Shown piece by piece: positions 34,514 through 44,673 of a stretch of DNA of 64,000 nt. The position numbers and the translations under genes were made by a program. Origin of the DNA: Aliihoeflea aestuarii (GTDB lineage Bacteria; Pseudomonadota; Alphaproteobacteria; Rhizobiales; Rhizobiaceae); the NCBI RefSeq assembly GCF_024105665.1, contig NZ_JAAAMK010000001.1, positions 310,001-374,000 of the forward strand, read 5' to 3'. Under the pieces are notes generated by a model. The model was given only the letters and a program-made list of their open reading frames with translations, made no database searches and was not told the DNA's origin. Position 1 is the stretch's first letter. Each line of letters starts with the position of its first letter.

Positions 34514-36061
34514 CTATTTCCTGCCTTCGTAGCGCAGGATCAGGCCGACGAAGAAGCTCGAGAAAAGTACGATCAGCAGTGCATAGGGCGCGGCCTCGGC
34601 CATCATGCCTTCCGACGTCCGGCTGAAGACGGCCGTGGCGAGCGTACCGTAGCCGGTGGGCGCCAGAAGGAACGTGATCGGCAGTTCCTTCACGATCATG
34701 ATGAAGACCAGCAGCGCGGCGGCCACCATCGAACGGCGCAACAGGGGAAATGTCGTGCGCATGAAGGATTCGAACGGGCCATGCCCGAGCGAGCGCGATA
34801 CTTCTTCGAGGCGCGGTCCGATCTGCATCAGCCGGCTGCGCAATGGTCCCATGGCGAGCGCGAGAAACGTCATCACATAGGCGAAGCCGAGGATCGTCAG
34901 GCTCTGATAGAGGAACGGCACGGCGCGCAGCGAGAAGAACACCATGGACAGCGCGAAGGCCAGCGGCGGGACGGCGTAGCCCAGATAGGCGAGCCGGTCG
35001 ATCGAGGTCGACAAAGACGAGGGATAGCGCACGGTGAGATAGACGACAGGCAGCGCCAGAAGCGTTGCAACGGCCGCCGATGGAACGGCGATCGCCGTCG
35101 TTCGCATGAAGGCGCCCGCGACCTCCGCGACGTCGACGACGAAACCGCTCTGCGCCATCCAGTAGATAAGGACCAGAAGCGGCAGGCCGATCGACGCGGC
35201 GTAGACGACGATCAGGAACAGCCAGGCGAGCGGACGCCACTTGCCAAGCACGACGGGCCGGTGCGCACGCTGCGTGCCCTTGCCGACGCGCGCATAGCGC
35301 CGCCCGCGCAAATAGGATTCGGTGAGGATGAAGGAGAGCGTGACCGCCATCAGCATCAGCGACAGCCAGGCCGCGTAGATGCGATCGAACGCACCCGAAT
35401 ATTGCGTGAAGATCGCGTAGCTGAATACCTCGTAGCGCATCAGCGCGATGACGCCGAAATCGCCCAGAACGTAAAGGCCAATGACGAGCCAGCCTGCCAG
35501 CAGAGCCGGCACGAGATGCGGCAGAACCACGGTGAAGAAGGTGTTCGCCGGCGAACGGCCGAGGCTGCGCGCGCTTTCCTCAAGGCCCGGGTCGAGACCC
35601 AGCAGCGCGGAGCGCAGATTGAGGAACAGATAAGGAAACGTATAGAGCGACAGCGCGATGGCCGAACCGGCCAGCCCCTGCGGGCGTGGCAGACTGATGC
35701 CGAAGAACTGGTTGGCGAAGCCGTAATATCCGGACAGGCCGATCAGCGCATAGGCCATCACATAGCCCGGCACCGCCAGCGGCAGGACGCCCATGATCGA
35801 ATGGAATTTCTTGAAGGAAAGGTCGGTTCGCACGACGAGCCATGCTAGCGGCAGCGCGATCACGGTTACGACGGCGATCACGCATGCTGTCAGGGTCAGC
35901 GTATTGACCAGAAGCAGGAAATTGCGGCGGCGGAACACGATTTCAGCGAGAGAAGCCGCATCGGCCTCCATGGCCCGCGCCACCAGATACACCATGGGCA
36001 AAAGCATGCCCGCCCCGACCAGAAAAGCCGGAGCGAGCAAGGCAAAAGGTGGCCGCCGCAA
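34514..36061 (-). CDS. fbpB: Ferric iron ABC transporter permease (FbpB/SfuB type)
   Basis: This 515-residue inner-membrane permease is a fused two-domain protein with about twelve hydrophobic segments, as is typical of FbpB. Each half carries an EAA loop for contact with the ATPase: EESARSLGRSPANTFFTVVL in the first and EEVSRSLGHGPFESFMRTTF in the second. It follows the fbpA binding-protein gene by 32 bases, so the two are an operon. No fbpC ATPase gene follows; the next gene, tail to tail three bases away, is the PdhS-family kinase. The ATPase must be supplied from elsewhere. Confidence 0.9.
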   Translation of the reverse strand: MRRPPFALLAPAFLVGAGMLLPMVYLVARAMEADAASLAEIVFRRRNFLLLVNTLTLTACVIAVVTVIALPLAWLVVRTDLSFKKFHSIMGVLPLAVPGYVMAYALIGLSGYYGFANQFFGISLPRPQGLAGSAIALSLYTFPYLFLNLRSALLGLDPGLEESARSLGRSPANTFFTVVLPHLVPALLAGWLVIGLYVLGDFGVIALMRYEVFSYAIFTQYSGAFDRIYAAWLSLMLMAVTLSFILTESYLRGRRYARVGKGTQRAHRPVVLGKWRPLAWLFLIVVYAASIGLPLLVLIYWMAQSGFVVDVAEVAGAFMRTTAIAVPSAAVATLLALPVVYLTVRYPSSLSTSIDRLAYLGYAVPPLAFALSMVFFSLRAVPFLYQSLTILGFAYVMTFLALAMGPLRSRLMQIGPRLEEVSRSLGHGPFESFMRTTFPLLRRSMVAAALLVFIMIVKELPITFLLAPTGYGTLATAVFSRTSEGMMAEAAPYALLIVLFSSFFVGLILRYEGRK

Positions 36062-36093
36062 ACGCGACGGCCAGATGGCAAGCGTTCTTTCTA

Positions 36094-37080
36094 TCAGAGC
36101 AGACCCACTTCGCGCAGGAGCTCGAGCGTGCCGTCAAGATCGGAAATCTGGTCGATGTCGATTTCCGGGCTGATTTCGAGAACGGTGTCGAAGTCTTCGA
36201 GCGTGACGTTGCCGATCAGGCCCGGAACGACCGGATATTCGTTGCCTTCCAGCGTGATGTATTGCTGCGCCGGAACCGACAGGAGGTAGTCGATGAAGGT
36301 GCGCGCGTTTTCCTGGTTGTCGCTGGCGGCGACGATGCCGACGCCTGCAACATTCAGGAGATTGCCGATGTCGCCGGCTTCGAAATGCGTCTGCGCGACC
36401 GGGAAATCCTCGTCATTGGCGAGGTAGCGGCCGAGGTAGTAATTGTTGACGAGACCGAAATCGACTTCGCCATTGGCGACGGCTTCGACCTGCGTGCCGT
36501 TGTTGCGATAGACCTTGGCCTCATTGGCGATCATGCCTTCGAGCCATTCCTTCGTCGCCTCGTCGCCTTCGGCAACGCGCATCGCGGTCACGAAAGCCTG
36601 GAACGAACCGTTGGTCGGGGCCCAGGCCACACGGCCGCGATATTCCTCGTTGACGAGATCCTTGACGGAGGCAGGCAGCGCATCTTCCTCGACGCGCTCG
36701 GTCGAATAGAGAAGGACGCGCGAGCGGCCGCTGGTCGGCGCCCATTTGTTGTTCACATTGCGGAACGGAGCGGCGACACCCTCGTTCACCTCGGCCGGAA
36801 GGTCGGCAAAGAGCGGAGCGATCGCGCCCAGCGCGCCGCCGTCCTGCGCCCAGAACACGTCGGCGGGCGACTGCTCGCCTTCTTCCTGAAGCAGTGCGGC
36901 GAGTTCGGCCGTGCCGGCATAGCGCACGTTCACGTCGATGCCCGACTCGCGCTGGAACTGCGCGATGATCGGAGCGACGAGCGCTTCGCCGCGGCCCGAA
37001 TAGATGGTCAATTCCTGTGCGGATGCCGCAACCGGCAGCGCGAGGGCAGCCGCAAGGCACCCCACGATCAGCTTCTTCAT
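36094..37080 (-). CDS. fbpA: Ferric iron ABC transporter periplasmic binding protein
   Basis: This 328-residue exported protein is of the FbpA/SfuA class, which binds Fe3+ in the periplasm. After a signal peptide (MKKLIVGCLAAALALPVAAS) the mature protein begins ELTIYSGRGEALVAPIIAQF. Further features are FWAQDGGALGA, GRSRVLLYSTER, and VNNYYLGRYL, the last containing the double tyrosine used for iron coordination. The ATG at 37080 is used rather than the in-frame start six codons upstream. A TGA-N9-TCA iron box lies 90 bases upstream. Confidence 0.92.
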   Translation of the reverse strand: MKKLIVGCLAAALALPVAASAQELTIYSGRGEALVAPIIAQFQRESGIDVNVRYAGTAELAALLQEEGEQSPADVFWAQDGGALGAIAPLFADLPAEVNEGVAAPFRNVNNKWAPTSGRSRVLLYSTERVEEDALPASVKDLVNEEYRGRVAWAPTNGSFQAFVTAMRVAEGDEATKEWLEGMIANEAKVYRNNGTQVEAVANGEVDFGLVNNYYLGRYLANDEDFPVAQTHFEAGDIGNLLNVAGVGIVAASDNQENARTFIDYLLSVPAQQYITLEGNEYPVVPGLIGNVTLEDFDTVLEISPEIDIDQISDLDGTLELLREVGLL

Positions 37081-37169
37081 CGGAAAACTCCCTCTCAAAC
37101 CCGTCTATCGCATGGCGCACGGTGAAGCGCTGCGGCCGGTCGTCGCCGGCGAGGAAGGGGTATATTACC

Positions 37170-37184
37170 TGATTGTAATGGTCA
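37170..37184. promoter_or_regulatory. Candidate RirA iron-responsive operator (IRO box)
   Basis: TGA, nine bases, TCA is present at 37170-37184, the IRO-box pattern bound by the iron regulator RirA in Rhizobium and Sinorhizobium. It sits about 90 bases upstream of fbpA in the expected promoter zone, next to an AT-rich TAATATA stretch on the minus strand. Repression of fbpAB under iron sufficiency is the expected effect. Confidence 0.6.
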
Positions 37185-37223
37185 AGATTATTGCAGGCTC
37201 GACCGCGTCACGCCATCAGAGAA

Positions 37224-37249
37224 CAAAAAGGGCGCCCGCAAGGGGCGCC
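37224..37249 (-). terminator. Intrinsic terminator, leftward
   Basis: GGCGCCC at 37231-37237 pairs with GGGCGCC at 37243-37249 around a 5-base loop. Read leftward it is followed by CTTTTTG. It lies almost 200 bases past the stop of the acetoacetyl-CoA synthetase gene, so that message has an unusually long 3' end or a separate short transcript exists between. Confidence 0.75.
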
Positions 37250-37446
37250 ATCGAATTTGTGTCACACGGGGGACTTGAAGCGGCATGCGCCAATTCCAAC
37301 GCAGCTTATGTCTCAAGTTAGCGCCATCATGAAATAACACCGTTAACAAGACCTGAATCCTCGATGGAAATTTTTACCAAATATCAGGCTTGATAGAAAC
37401 GAAGTAAATTTCAGCGTGACGCTTCGTTAACCAGACCAATCGCCGT
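37250..37446. other. AT-rich gap between acetoacetyl-CoA synthetase stop and a terminator
   Basis: No convincing gene is seen in these 197 bases. The base composition is clearly lower in GC than the surroundings, and a leftward terminator closes the gap. It could be a long 3' untranslated region of the acetoacetyl-CoA synthetase message or hold a small RNA; I see no decisive promoter. Confidence 0.4.
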
Positions 37447-39405
<1,959 letters not shown>

Positions 39406-39588
39406 TCGTTCCTCCAGAAGGGCCGAAGCTCTTGAAGCACGGCGCGCACGGCGCTGACAAGCCGTCAGAAAGAGGTTGGCAACCGCCATCGGCAGGCCAC
39501 AAATGCTTGAAATGCCGGGGGCATCGATTAAACCGGATCGATAGGAAGGTCGGCGCGGCGAGCCTGCTCGACCAGTCGGCGAGGATGG

Positions 39589-41484
39589 ATGCAGGGACGC
39601 GTCGTCAAAAGAGCGATCATCGGGTTCGCGGTCCTGATCGCCGTCGGGGCGGCGCTGGTTCTCGCCCTCCCCTGGATCGCCTCCACGCAGATCGTGCGCG
39701 ACCGGATCGCGTATGAATTGTCGGCATGGAGCGGCTACCGGGTCCAACTCGGCCAGGCGCCGCGCATCGATGTCTGGCCGACCTTTTCCGCGCATCTGTC
39801 GAATGTCGCGCTCTATGAATGGGGCAGCAACGACAGCCGGCCCGTGCTCGAGGCCGAGCGCGTCGATATCGACATGTCCGCCTTCGCGGCCATTCGCGGC
39901 GATGTCGTCTTCTCCCGGCTTGCGCTCGAACATCCGCTTTTGCGTCTGACGCAGCCCACGCCGCTTTTCGATTTGCCGCCGCTACCCGGCGGCGGGCGAA
40001 TGAGCCGCGCGATCGCGGCGGCGGGCGAGGCGCTGGCGCTGGACGGTTCCAATCCCGATCTTGGCCGTTTGCCCGGCGATCCCTTCGGGCAGGTGACCTT
40101 CAACGACGGACGCATCGCCGTCGTGAACGACGGCAATGACGAGATCATCCTGTCCGGTCTGACGGGACAGATCGGCTGGCCGGCACTCGACCGGCCCGCA
40201 ACCCTTGTCACAAGCGGCATCTGGCGCAGCGAAGCGATCAGGGTCGAGGCATCGAGCGCGCAGCCGCTGCTTCTTCTTGCCGGAGGCACCTCGCCCGTGC
40301 GCGTCCTGCTCGATGCAGCGCCGGCGAAAGTCAATTTCGAAGGCACCGCGAATCTTTCGACAGAATCCTACGTCGACGGCGAAGCGAGCTTCGAGACACC
40401 ATCCTTGCGCCGCGCCCTCGAATGGTCGCGCACCGAGATTGCGGCGGGCCAGACCATCGGGGCCGCGAAACTTTCGGGGCGGGTCACGGGCAGCGTGCAC
40501 GGGTTGCGCATCGAGAACGCCTCGCTCGATCTGGCGGGCAGCCTCGGAACGGGCGTTCTGGAACTTTCGAGAAATGGCGCGACGCCGTCCATCGGCGGCT
40601 CGATCGCCTTCGAACAGCTCAATCTCGGCACGTTCCTCGCTCCGTTTACGCCGCAAATGGGTCAGGCAGGGGTGGCTGCGGACCTGATCGACCCGCAAAC
40701 GACCGGGCAGCTCAATCTTGACCTGCGGCTGTCGGCAAACCGTGCGATGCTGGGCGACTTTCCTTTGAACGGCGTCGCGGCCACAGCGCAGTTGCAGGAC
40801 GGTTCGGCCGCGTTCGACATCTCCGATTCCTCCGCCTTCGGCGGAACGATACAAGCGGGCATCCGCATCAACTCCGCCGAAGAGGAAAATGCCGTCGAAC
40901 TGCGCTTCCTCGCGAGCGAGGTGGATGTCGGCGCGATGGCCTTGCAAACAGGCGCAAAACGCTTCGTCCCGCAAACGCGCGGCAACATGTCGGCGATCCT
41001 GCGCGGCAAGGGGAATGACTGGAATTCCGTCATTTCCAGTTCCGAAGGCACCCTCACCGCCAATTTCGGTGCCGGGGACATCGTCGGCATCGACCCCGGC
41101 GCGTTCCTGCGCAGGACGGCGGAAGGCGAATTCTTCCCATTGTCGGCCGTGGCCGAGGGTGCTTTGCCGATCCGCGCACTTCAGTTCGCCGCGACCGTCG
41201 GGCGCGGACTTGCCCGCGTGGATACAGCCACCGTCCAGCTTGATGGCAGTCGCCTGACGCTCAACGGGATCGTGCCGCTTGCCGGGCGCGCGCTGGCGCT
41301 GTCGGGCGAAATCGTCTCGGTCGACGGCCAGGGCCAGGTGACCGGCGATCCGAACGCGTTTTTTGTCGGCGGCGGCTGGGACGAGCCGTTCGTGTCTCCG
41401 GTCGTGGGAGCCGATCCGGCAGAGCCGGAACCGGCGGAGGCCGATCCCATAACTCTCGAACAGGCGATCGAAGATCAACCCTGA
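39589..41484 (+). CDS. AsmA-family protein
   Basis: This 631-residue protein has one N-terminal transmembrane helix (AIIGFAVLIAVGAALVLALP) and a long periplasmic part rich in beta-strand sequence. AsmA-like proteins are bridge-like lipid-transport or outer-membrane assembly factors. The N-terminal VQLGQAPRIDVWPTFSAHL matches the AsmA beginning, and the C-terminal GTLTANFGAGDIVGIDP with LRFLASEVDVGAM is typical of the AsmA-like C-domain. The tail is acidic with PEPAEADP repeats. Its last ten bases overlap the convergent potI gene. Confidence 0.85.
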   Translation: MQGRVVKRAIIGFAVLIAVGAALVLALPWIASTQIVRDRIAYELSAWSGYRVQLGQAPRIDVWPTFSAHLSNVALYEWGSNDSRPVLEAERVDIDMSAFAAIRGDVVFSRLALEHPLLRLTQPTPLFDLPPLPGGGRMSRAIAAAGEALALDGSNPDLGRLPGDPFGQVTFNDGRIAVVNDGNDEIILSGLTGQIGWPALDRPATLVTSGIWRSEAIRVEASSAQPLLLLAGGTSPVRVLLDAAPAKVNFEGTANLSTESYVDGEASFETPSLRRALEWSRTEIAAGQTIGAAKLSGRVTGSVHGLRIENASLDLAGSLGTGVLELSRNGATPSIGGSIAFEQLNLGTFLAPFTPQMGQAGVAADLIDPQTTGQLNLDLRLSANRAMLGDFPLNGVAATAQLQDGSAAFDISDSSAFGGTIQAGIRINSAEEENAVELRFLASEVDVGAMALQTGAKRFVPQTRGNMSAILRGKGNDWNSVISSSEGTLTANFGAGDIVGIDPGAFLRRTAEGEFFPLSAVAEGALPIRALQFAATVGRGLARVDTATVQLDGSRLTLNGIVPLAGRALALSGEIVSVDGQGQVTGDPNAFFVGGGWDEPFVSPVVGADPAEPEPAEADPITLEQAIEDQP

Positions 41485-42290
41485 GTGGCAGCCTGTTCGT
41501 CGCGCCGCCGCTGGACATCGCGCCTTTTGTTGATCAGCGAGGCGATGATCACGCCTGTTGCGACGACGGCGATCAGGAGCGTCGAGACGGCGTTGATCTC
41601 GGGCGTCACGCCCAACCGGACCTGACTGTAGATCCGCATCGGCAACGTCGTCGCGCCCGGCCCGGACGTGAAGCTCGCGATCACCAGATCGTCGAGCGAC
41701 AGCGTGAAGGCGAGCATCCAGCCCGCCACGATGGCCGGCAGGATCACGGGCAGGGTCACGGCGAAGAAGGTTCGCACCGGCGTTGCGCCAAGGTCCATCG
41801 CGGCTTCCTCGAGCGAGCGGTCGAAGGCGAGCAGACGCGATTGCACCACGACAGCGACGAAGCACATCGAAAAGGTGATGTGCGCGAGCGTGATGGTCAT
41901 GAAGCCGCGGTCGAGGCCGATGGCGACGAACAGCAGCAACAGCGACAGGCCGGTGATGACCTCGGGCATGACGAGCGGCGCGAAAACCATGCCGGTGAAC
42001 AGGATGCGACCGCGAAACCGCGTGTAGCGCGTCAGCGCCAGCGCGGCCATGGTCCCCAGGACCGTCGCGATCGTCGCCGAGGCGAAGGCGACGCGCAGAG
42101 TCACCCATGCGGCGTCCAGCAATTGCTGGTTGCTCAAAAGCGAGACGTACCAGCGCGTCGAAAACCCGCCCCAGACGGTCACGAGCCGCGAGGCGTTGAA
42201 GGAATAGATCACCAGGATCAGGATCGGGATGTAGAGAAAGGCGAACCCGAAGACCAATGAGACGATGTTGAAGCGCGACAGCCGTTCCAT
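41475..42290 (-). CDS. potI: Putrescine/spermidine ABC transporter permease PotI
   Basis: This 271-residue inner-membrane protein with about six membrane segments is the second permease of the PotFGHI-type putrescine importer. The EAA loop reads EEAAMDLGATPVRTFFAVTL. The start shares one base with the potH stop (TGATG arrangement), so the permeases are coupled. Its stop overlaps the convergent AsmA gene by ten bases, leaving no room for a separate terminator. Confidence 0.93.
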   Translation of the reverse strand: MERLSRFNIVSLVFGFAFLYIPILILVIYSFNASRLVTVWGGFSTRWYVSLLSNQQLLDAAWVTLRVAFASATIATVLGTMAALALTRYTRFRGRILFTGMVFAPLVMPEVITGLSLLLLFVAIGLDRGFMTITLAHITFSMCFVAVVVQSRLLAFDRSLEEAAMDLGATPVRTFFAVTLPVILPAIVAGWMLAFTLSLDDLVIASFTSGPGATTLPMRIYSQVRLGVTPEINAVSTLLIAVVATGVIIASLINKRRDVQRRRDEQAATQG

Positions 42291-43201
42291 CAGCGCCCCC
42301 TTTCCTGCGCGCGGGCCTGCGCCTGCTGGAAGAACATGATGGGCACGACGAGAACCAGCAGGAGAACGATCGCCACCGCCGAGGCCACCGGCCAGTCGCG
42401 GTTGGCGAAGAACTCGTTCCAGAGCGTTCTGCCGATCATCAGCGTTTGCGAGCCGCCGAGAAGATCGGGGATGACGAATTCACCGACGGCCGGAATGAAG
42501 ACGAGCATGCATCCGGCGATGATGCCCGGCACCGAGAGCGGCACGGTGATCTTCCAGAACGCGCCGGCGGCCGTGCAGCCGAGATCCTGCGCCGCCTCGA
42601 TCAGCGAGAAATCCATCTTTTCTAGCGTCGCATAGAGCGGCAGCACCATGAATGGCAGGTAGGAATAGACGATGCCGATATAGATCGCCGTGTCGGTGCC
42701 CATGATGACCAGCGGGCGGTCGATGACGCCGAGGAAGAACAGGAACTGGTTGAGCAGCCCTTCGGGACGCAGGATACCGATCCACGCATAGACGCGGATC
42801 AGGAAGCTCGTCCAGAACGGAAGGATGACCAGCATCAGGAGCACCGCGCGCAGCGAGGACGGCGCGCGCGCCATGGCATAGGCCATCGGATAGCCGATCA
42901 GGAGCGTCAGCGCGGTCGAAATGGCGGCCAGACGAACGCTGTTCAGATAGGCGTTGACGTAGAGCGGGTCGTCCCACAGCCACAGATAATTCTCATGGGT
43001 GAAGTCGCGCAGCCCCTCGACGAGCGCCGCCCAGCCCTCCGCCAGATCGAAGACGGGCGTATAGGGCGGCATAGCCGTGACCGTCGTCGACAGCGAAATC
43101 TTGAAGACGATCAGGAACGGGACGAGGAAGAAGACCAGCAGCCACAGATAGGGCGCGATGATCGTCAATCGGGCCGCGATGGCTGAGACGAGGCGGTTCA
43201 T
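42290..43201 (-). CDS. potH: Putrescine/spermidine ABC transporter permease PotH
   Basis: This 303-residue permease has six membrane segments and the PotB/PotH EAA loop IEAAQDLGCTAAGAFWKITV. It begins 219 bases after the potG stop; most of that gap is a family B repeat, which is unusual inside an ABC-transporter operon where cistrons normally abut. potI follows with one-base overlap. Confidence 0.93.
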   Translation of the reverse strand: MNRLVSAIAARLTIIAPYLWLLVFFLVPFLIVFKISLSTTVTAMPPYTPVFDLAEGWAALVEGLRDFTHENYLWLWDDPLYVNAYLNSVRLAAISTALTLLIGYPMAYAMARAPSSLRAVLLMLVILPFWTSFLIRVYAWIGILRPEGLLNQFLFFLGVIDRPLVIMGTDTAIYIGIVYSYLPFMVLPLYATLEKMDFSLIEAAQDLGCTAAGAFWKITVPLSVPGIIAGCMLVFIPAVGEFVIPDLLGGSQTLMIGRTLWNEFFANRDWPVASAVAIVLLLVLVVPIMFFQQAQARAQERGR

Positions 43202-43221
43202 GGGTGTGGCTCGCCGGAAAA

Positions 43222-43399
43222 AGCGTGATCCGTCGCACCCCCCTCTGGCCTGCCGGCCATTTCCCCCGCGAGGGGGGAGATCAGTCCCGTCGTCGGCCCG
43301 CTCGGTCGGCTGCGATGCTGGCGCAAAAGATAACGTGCATGATCTCCCCCCTCGCGGGGAAGATGGCCGGCAGGCCAGAGGAGGACAACGTAGAGCGCT
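43222..43399. repeat. Family B long-inverted-repeat element, copy 2 (between potG and potH)
   Basis: The two arms, 43222-43283 and 43340-43399, are imperfect inverted repeats sharing CTCTGGCCTGCCGGCCAT and the GCGAGGGGGGAGATCA palindrome with each other and with copy 1 at 5795-5984. Both copies also share CGTCGTCG and CTCGG stretches in the centre. Each arm can fold alone as well as with its partner. The element occupies the potG-potH gap of the putrescine operon. Confidence 0.85.
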
Positions 43400-43420
43400 G
43401 ACGTCAAAGGATCATCTCCC

Positions 43421-44560
43421 CTACCGCGTCAGGACCACGCCGGCATCGGCCGGAAAGGCAAGCCAGGCGCGGTCGTTCCAGGTCAGCGGATCGGCGGTGG
43501 TGCGGTGGGCATTGAGTTGGCTGGAGCGCACGATCTGACCGTTGGCCAGCTTGACGTTATAGACCGTCATGTCGCCCAGATAACCGATGTCCCAGACCTC
43601 GCCCTCGACGGCGTTCACCGCCGTTTCGGGACGCTGGGATGAAATGCGGATCTTTTCCGGCCGCACGGCATACCACACGGTTTCGCCTGCCGGCGGCGCT
43701 GCACTTTCCTCGGCCTGAATGTCGAACCCGCTTGCCGTAGCGATCTTCACGCGGCCCGCATCCTGGCCGGCGACCTTGCCTTCGAACAAATTCACCGAAC
43801 CCACGAAATCGGCGACGAACCGCGAGGACGGCGCCTCGTAGATTTCAGCAGGCGTCGCCACCTGCATCACCTCGCCCTTGTCCATGATGGCGATGCGGTC
43901 GGCCATGGTCATCGCTTCTTCCTGATCGTGCGTGACGACCATGAAGGTCAGACCCAGATCCTGCTGCAAATCCATCAGTTCGAACTGCGTTTCCTCGCGC
44001 AACTTCTTGTCGAGCGCGCCGAGCGGCTCGTCCAGAAGCAGCACCTTCGGCCGCTTGGCGACCGAGCGGGCGAGCGCGACGCGCTGGCGCTGGCCGCCGG
44101 AAAGCTGGTGCGGCTTGCGTTTGGCGAACTGCTCCAGCTTAACCAGCTTGAGCATGTCGGCCACACGTTTTTCGATCTCCGCTTTCGGCATGCCGTCCTG
44201 TTTCAGGCCGAAGGCGATGTTCTTTTCCACGTTCATGTGCGGGAAAAGCGCATAGGACTGGAACATCATGTTCACCGGCCGGCGATAGGGCGGAATGCCG
44301 GCGAGGTCCTGCCCGTCGAGCAGGATGCGGCCCGATGTCGGCTCCTCGAAGCCGGCCAGCATGCGCAAAAGCGTGGACTTGCCGCAGCCTGACGCCCCCA
44401 GAAGCGCGAAGAATTCGCGTTCGTAAATGGTGAGAGAGAGATTGTCGACCGCAGTGAAATCCCCGAACGTCTTGGTCACGTTTTCGAAGGTGATGAAGGG
44501 CTTCGCCTCGGCGTTCGTCCACGGTGCAAAGGTTCGCCGAATGCTGCCGAGCGATTTCAT
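43421..44560 (-). CDS. potG: Putrescine ABC transporter ATP-binding protein PotG/PotA
   Basis: This 379-residue ATPase energises the PotFGHI putrescine importer. The Walker A sequence is GASGCGKST, the signature motif QLSGGQRQRVALARS, Walker B VLLLDEPLGALD, and the H-loop VVTHDQEEA. A C-terminal TOBE domain follows from about residue 300 (WYAVRPEKIRIS). The ATG at 44560 (MKSLGSIRRTFAPW) is used; an in-frame start 18 codons upstream would overlap the hairpin repeat. It follows potF by 113 bases, which contain a nested palindrome. Confidence 0.93.
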   Translation of the reverse strand: MKSLGSIRRTFAPWTNAEAKPFITFENVTKTFGDFTAVDNLSLTIYEREFFALLGASGCGKSTLLRMLAGFEEPTSGRILLDGQDLAGIPPYRRPVNMMFQSYALFPHMNVEKNIAFGLKQDGMPKAEIEKRVADMLKLVKLEQFAKRKPHQLSGGQRQRVALARSVAKRPKVLLLDEPLGALDKKLREETQFELMDLQQDLGLTFMVVTHDQEEAMTMADRIAIMDKGEVMQVATPAEIYEAPSSRFVADFVGSVNLFEGKVAGQDAGRVKIATASGFDIQAEESAAPPAGETVWYAVRPEKIRISSQRPETAVNAVEGEVWDIGYLGDMTVYNVKLANGQIVRSSQLNAHRTTADPLTWNDRAWLAFPADAGVVLTR

Positions 44561-44608
44561 GCCGGTCCCCAAACTCGATGAAAGAAAAAGGCCCGGTCTT
44601 TCCTGGTT

Positions 44609-44657
44609 GGACATCGGACCAGCCGAAAACCGGCTTCCACTTTTCGGTCCGATGTCC
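44609..44657. repeat. Family C nested palindrome between potF and potG
   Basis: GGACATCGGACC at 44609-44620 is exactly complementary to GGTCCGATGTCC at 44646-44657. Inside, AGCCG/CGGCT at 44621-44635 forms a second perfect stem, giving a stacked double hairpin. Sequences of the type CGGACCGAAAAGTGG with GGTTTTCGG are familiar intergenic repeats in Rhizobium and Brucella relatives. In the potF message it could protect the upstream binding-protein cistron. Confidence 0.8.
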
Positions 44658-44673
44658 GCCGGGTCATTTTCAA

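Noticed and set aside
37004-37321. A 105-codon plus-strand frame upstream of fbpA
   Set aside because: It crosses the fbpA start, the iron box and the terminator hairpin on the opposite strand and shows no domain or ribosome-binding site.
39982-42108. A 708-codon minus-strand frame across AsmA and the start of potI
   Set aside because: It is out of frame with potI and antisense to AsmA, and composition matches a shadow frame.
44561-44614. Longer PotG start adding 18 residues
   Set aside because: The extension reads through the spacer next to the nested palindrome and has no ATPase-like sequence; the ATG at 44560 is adequate.
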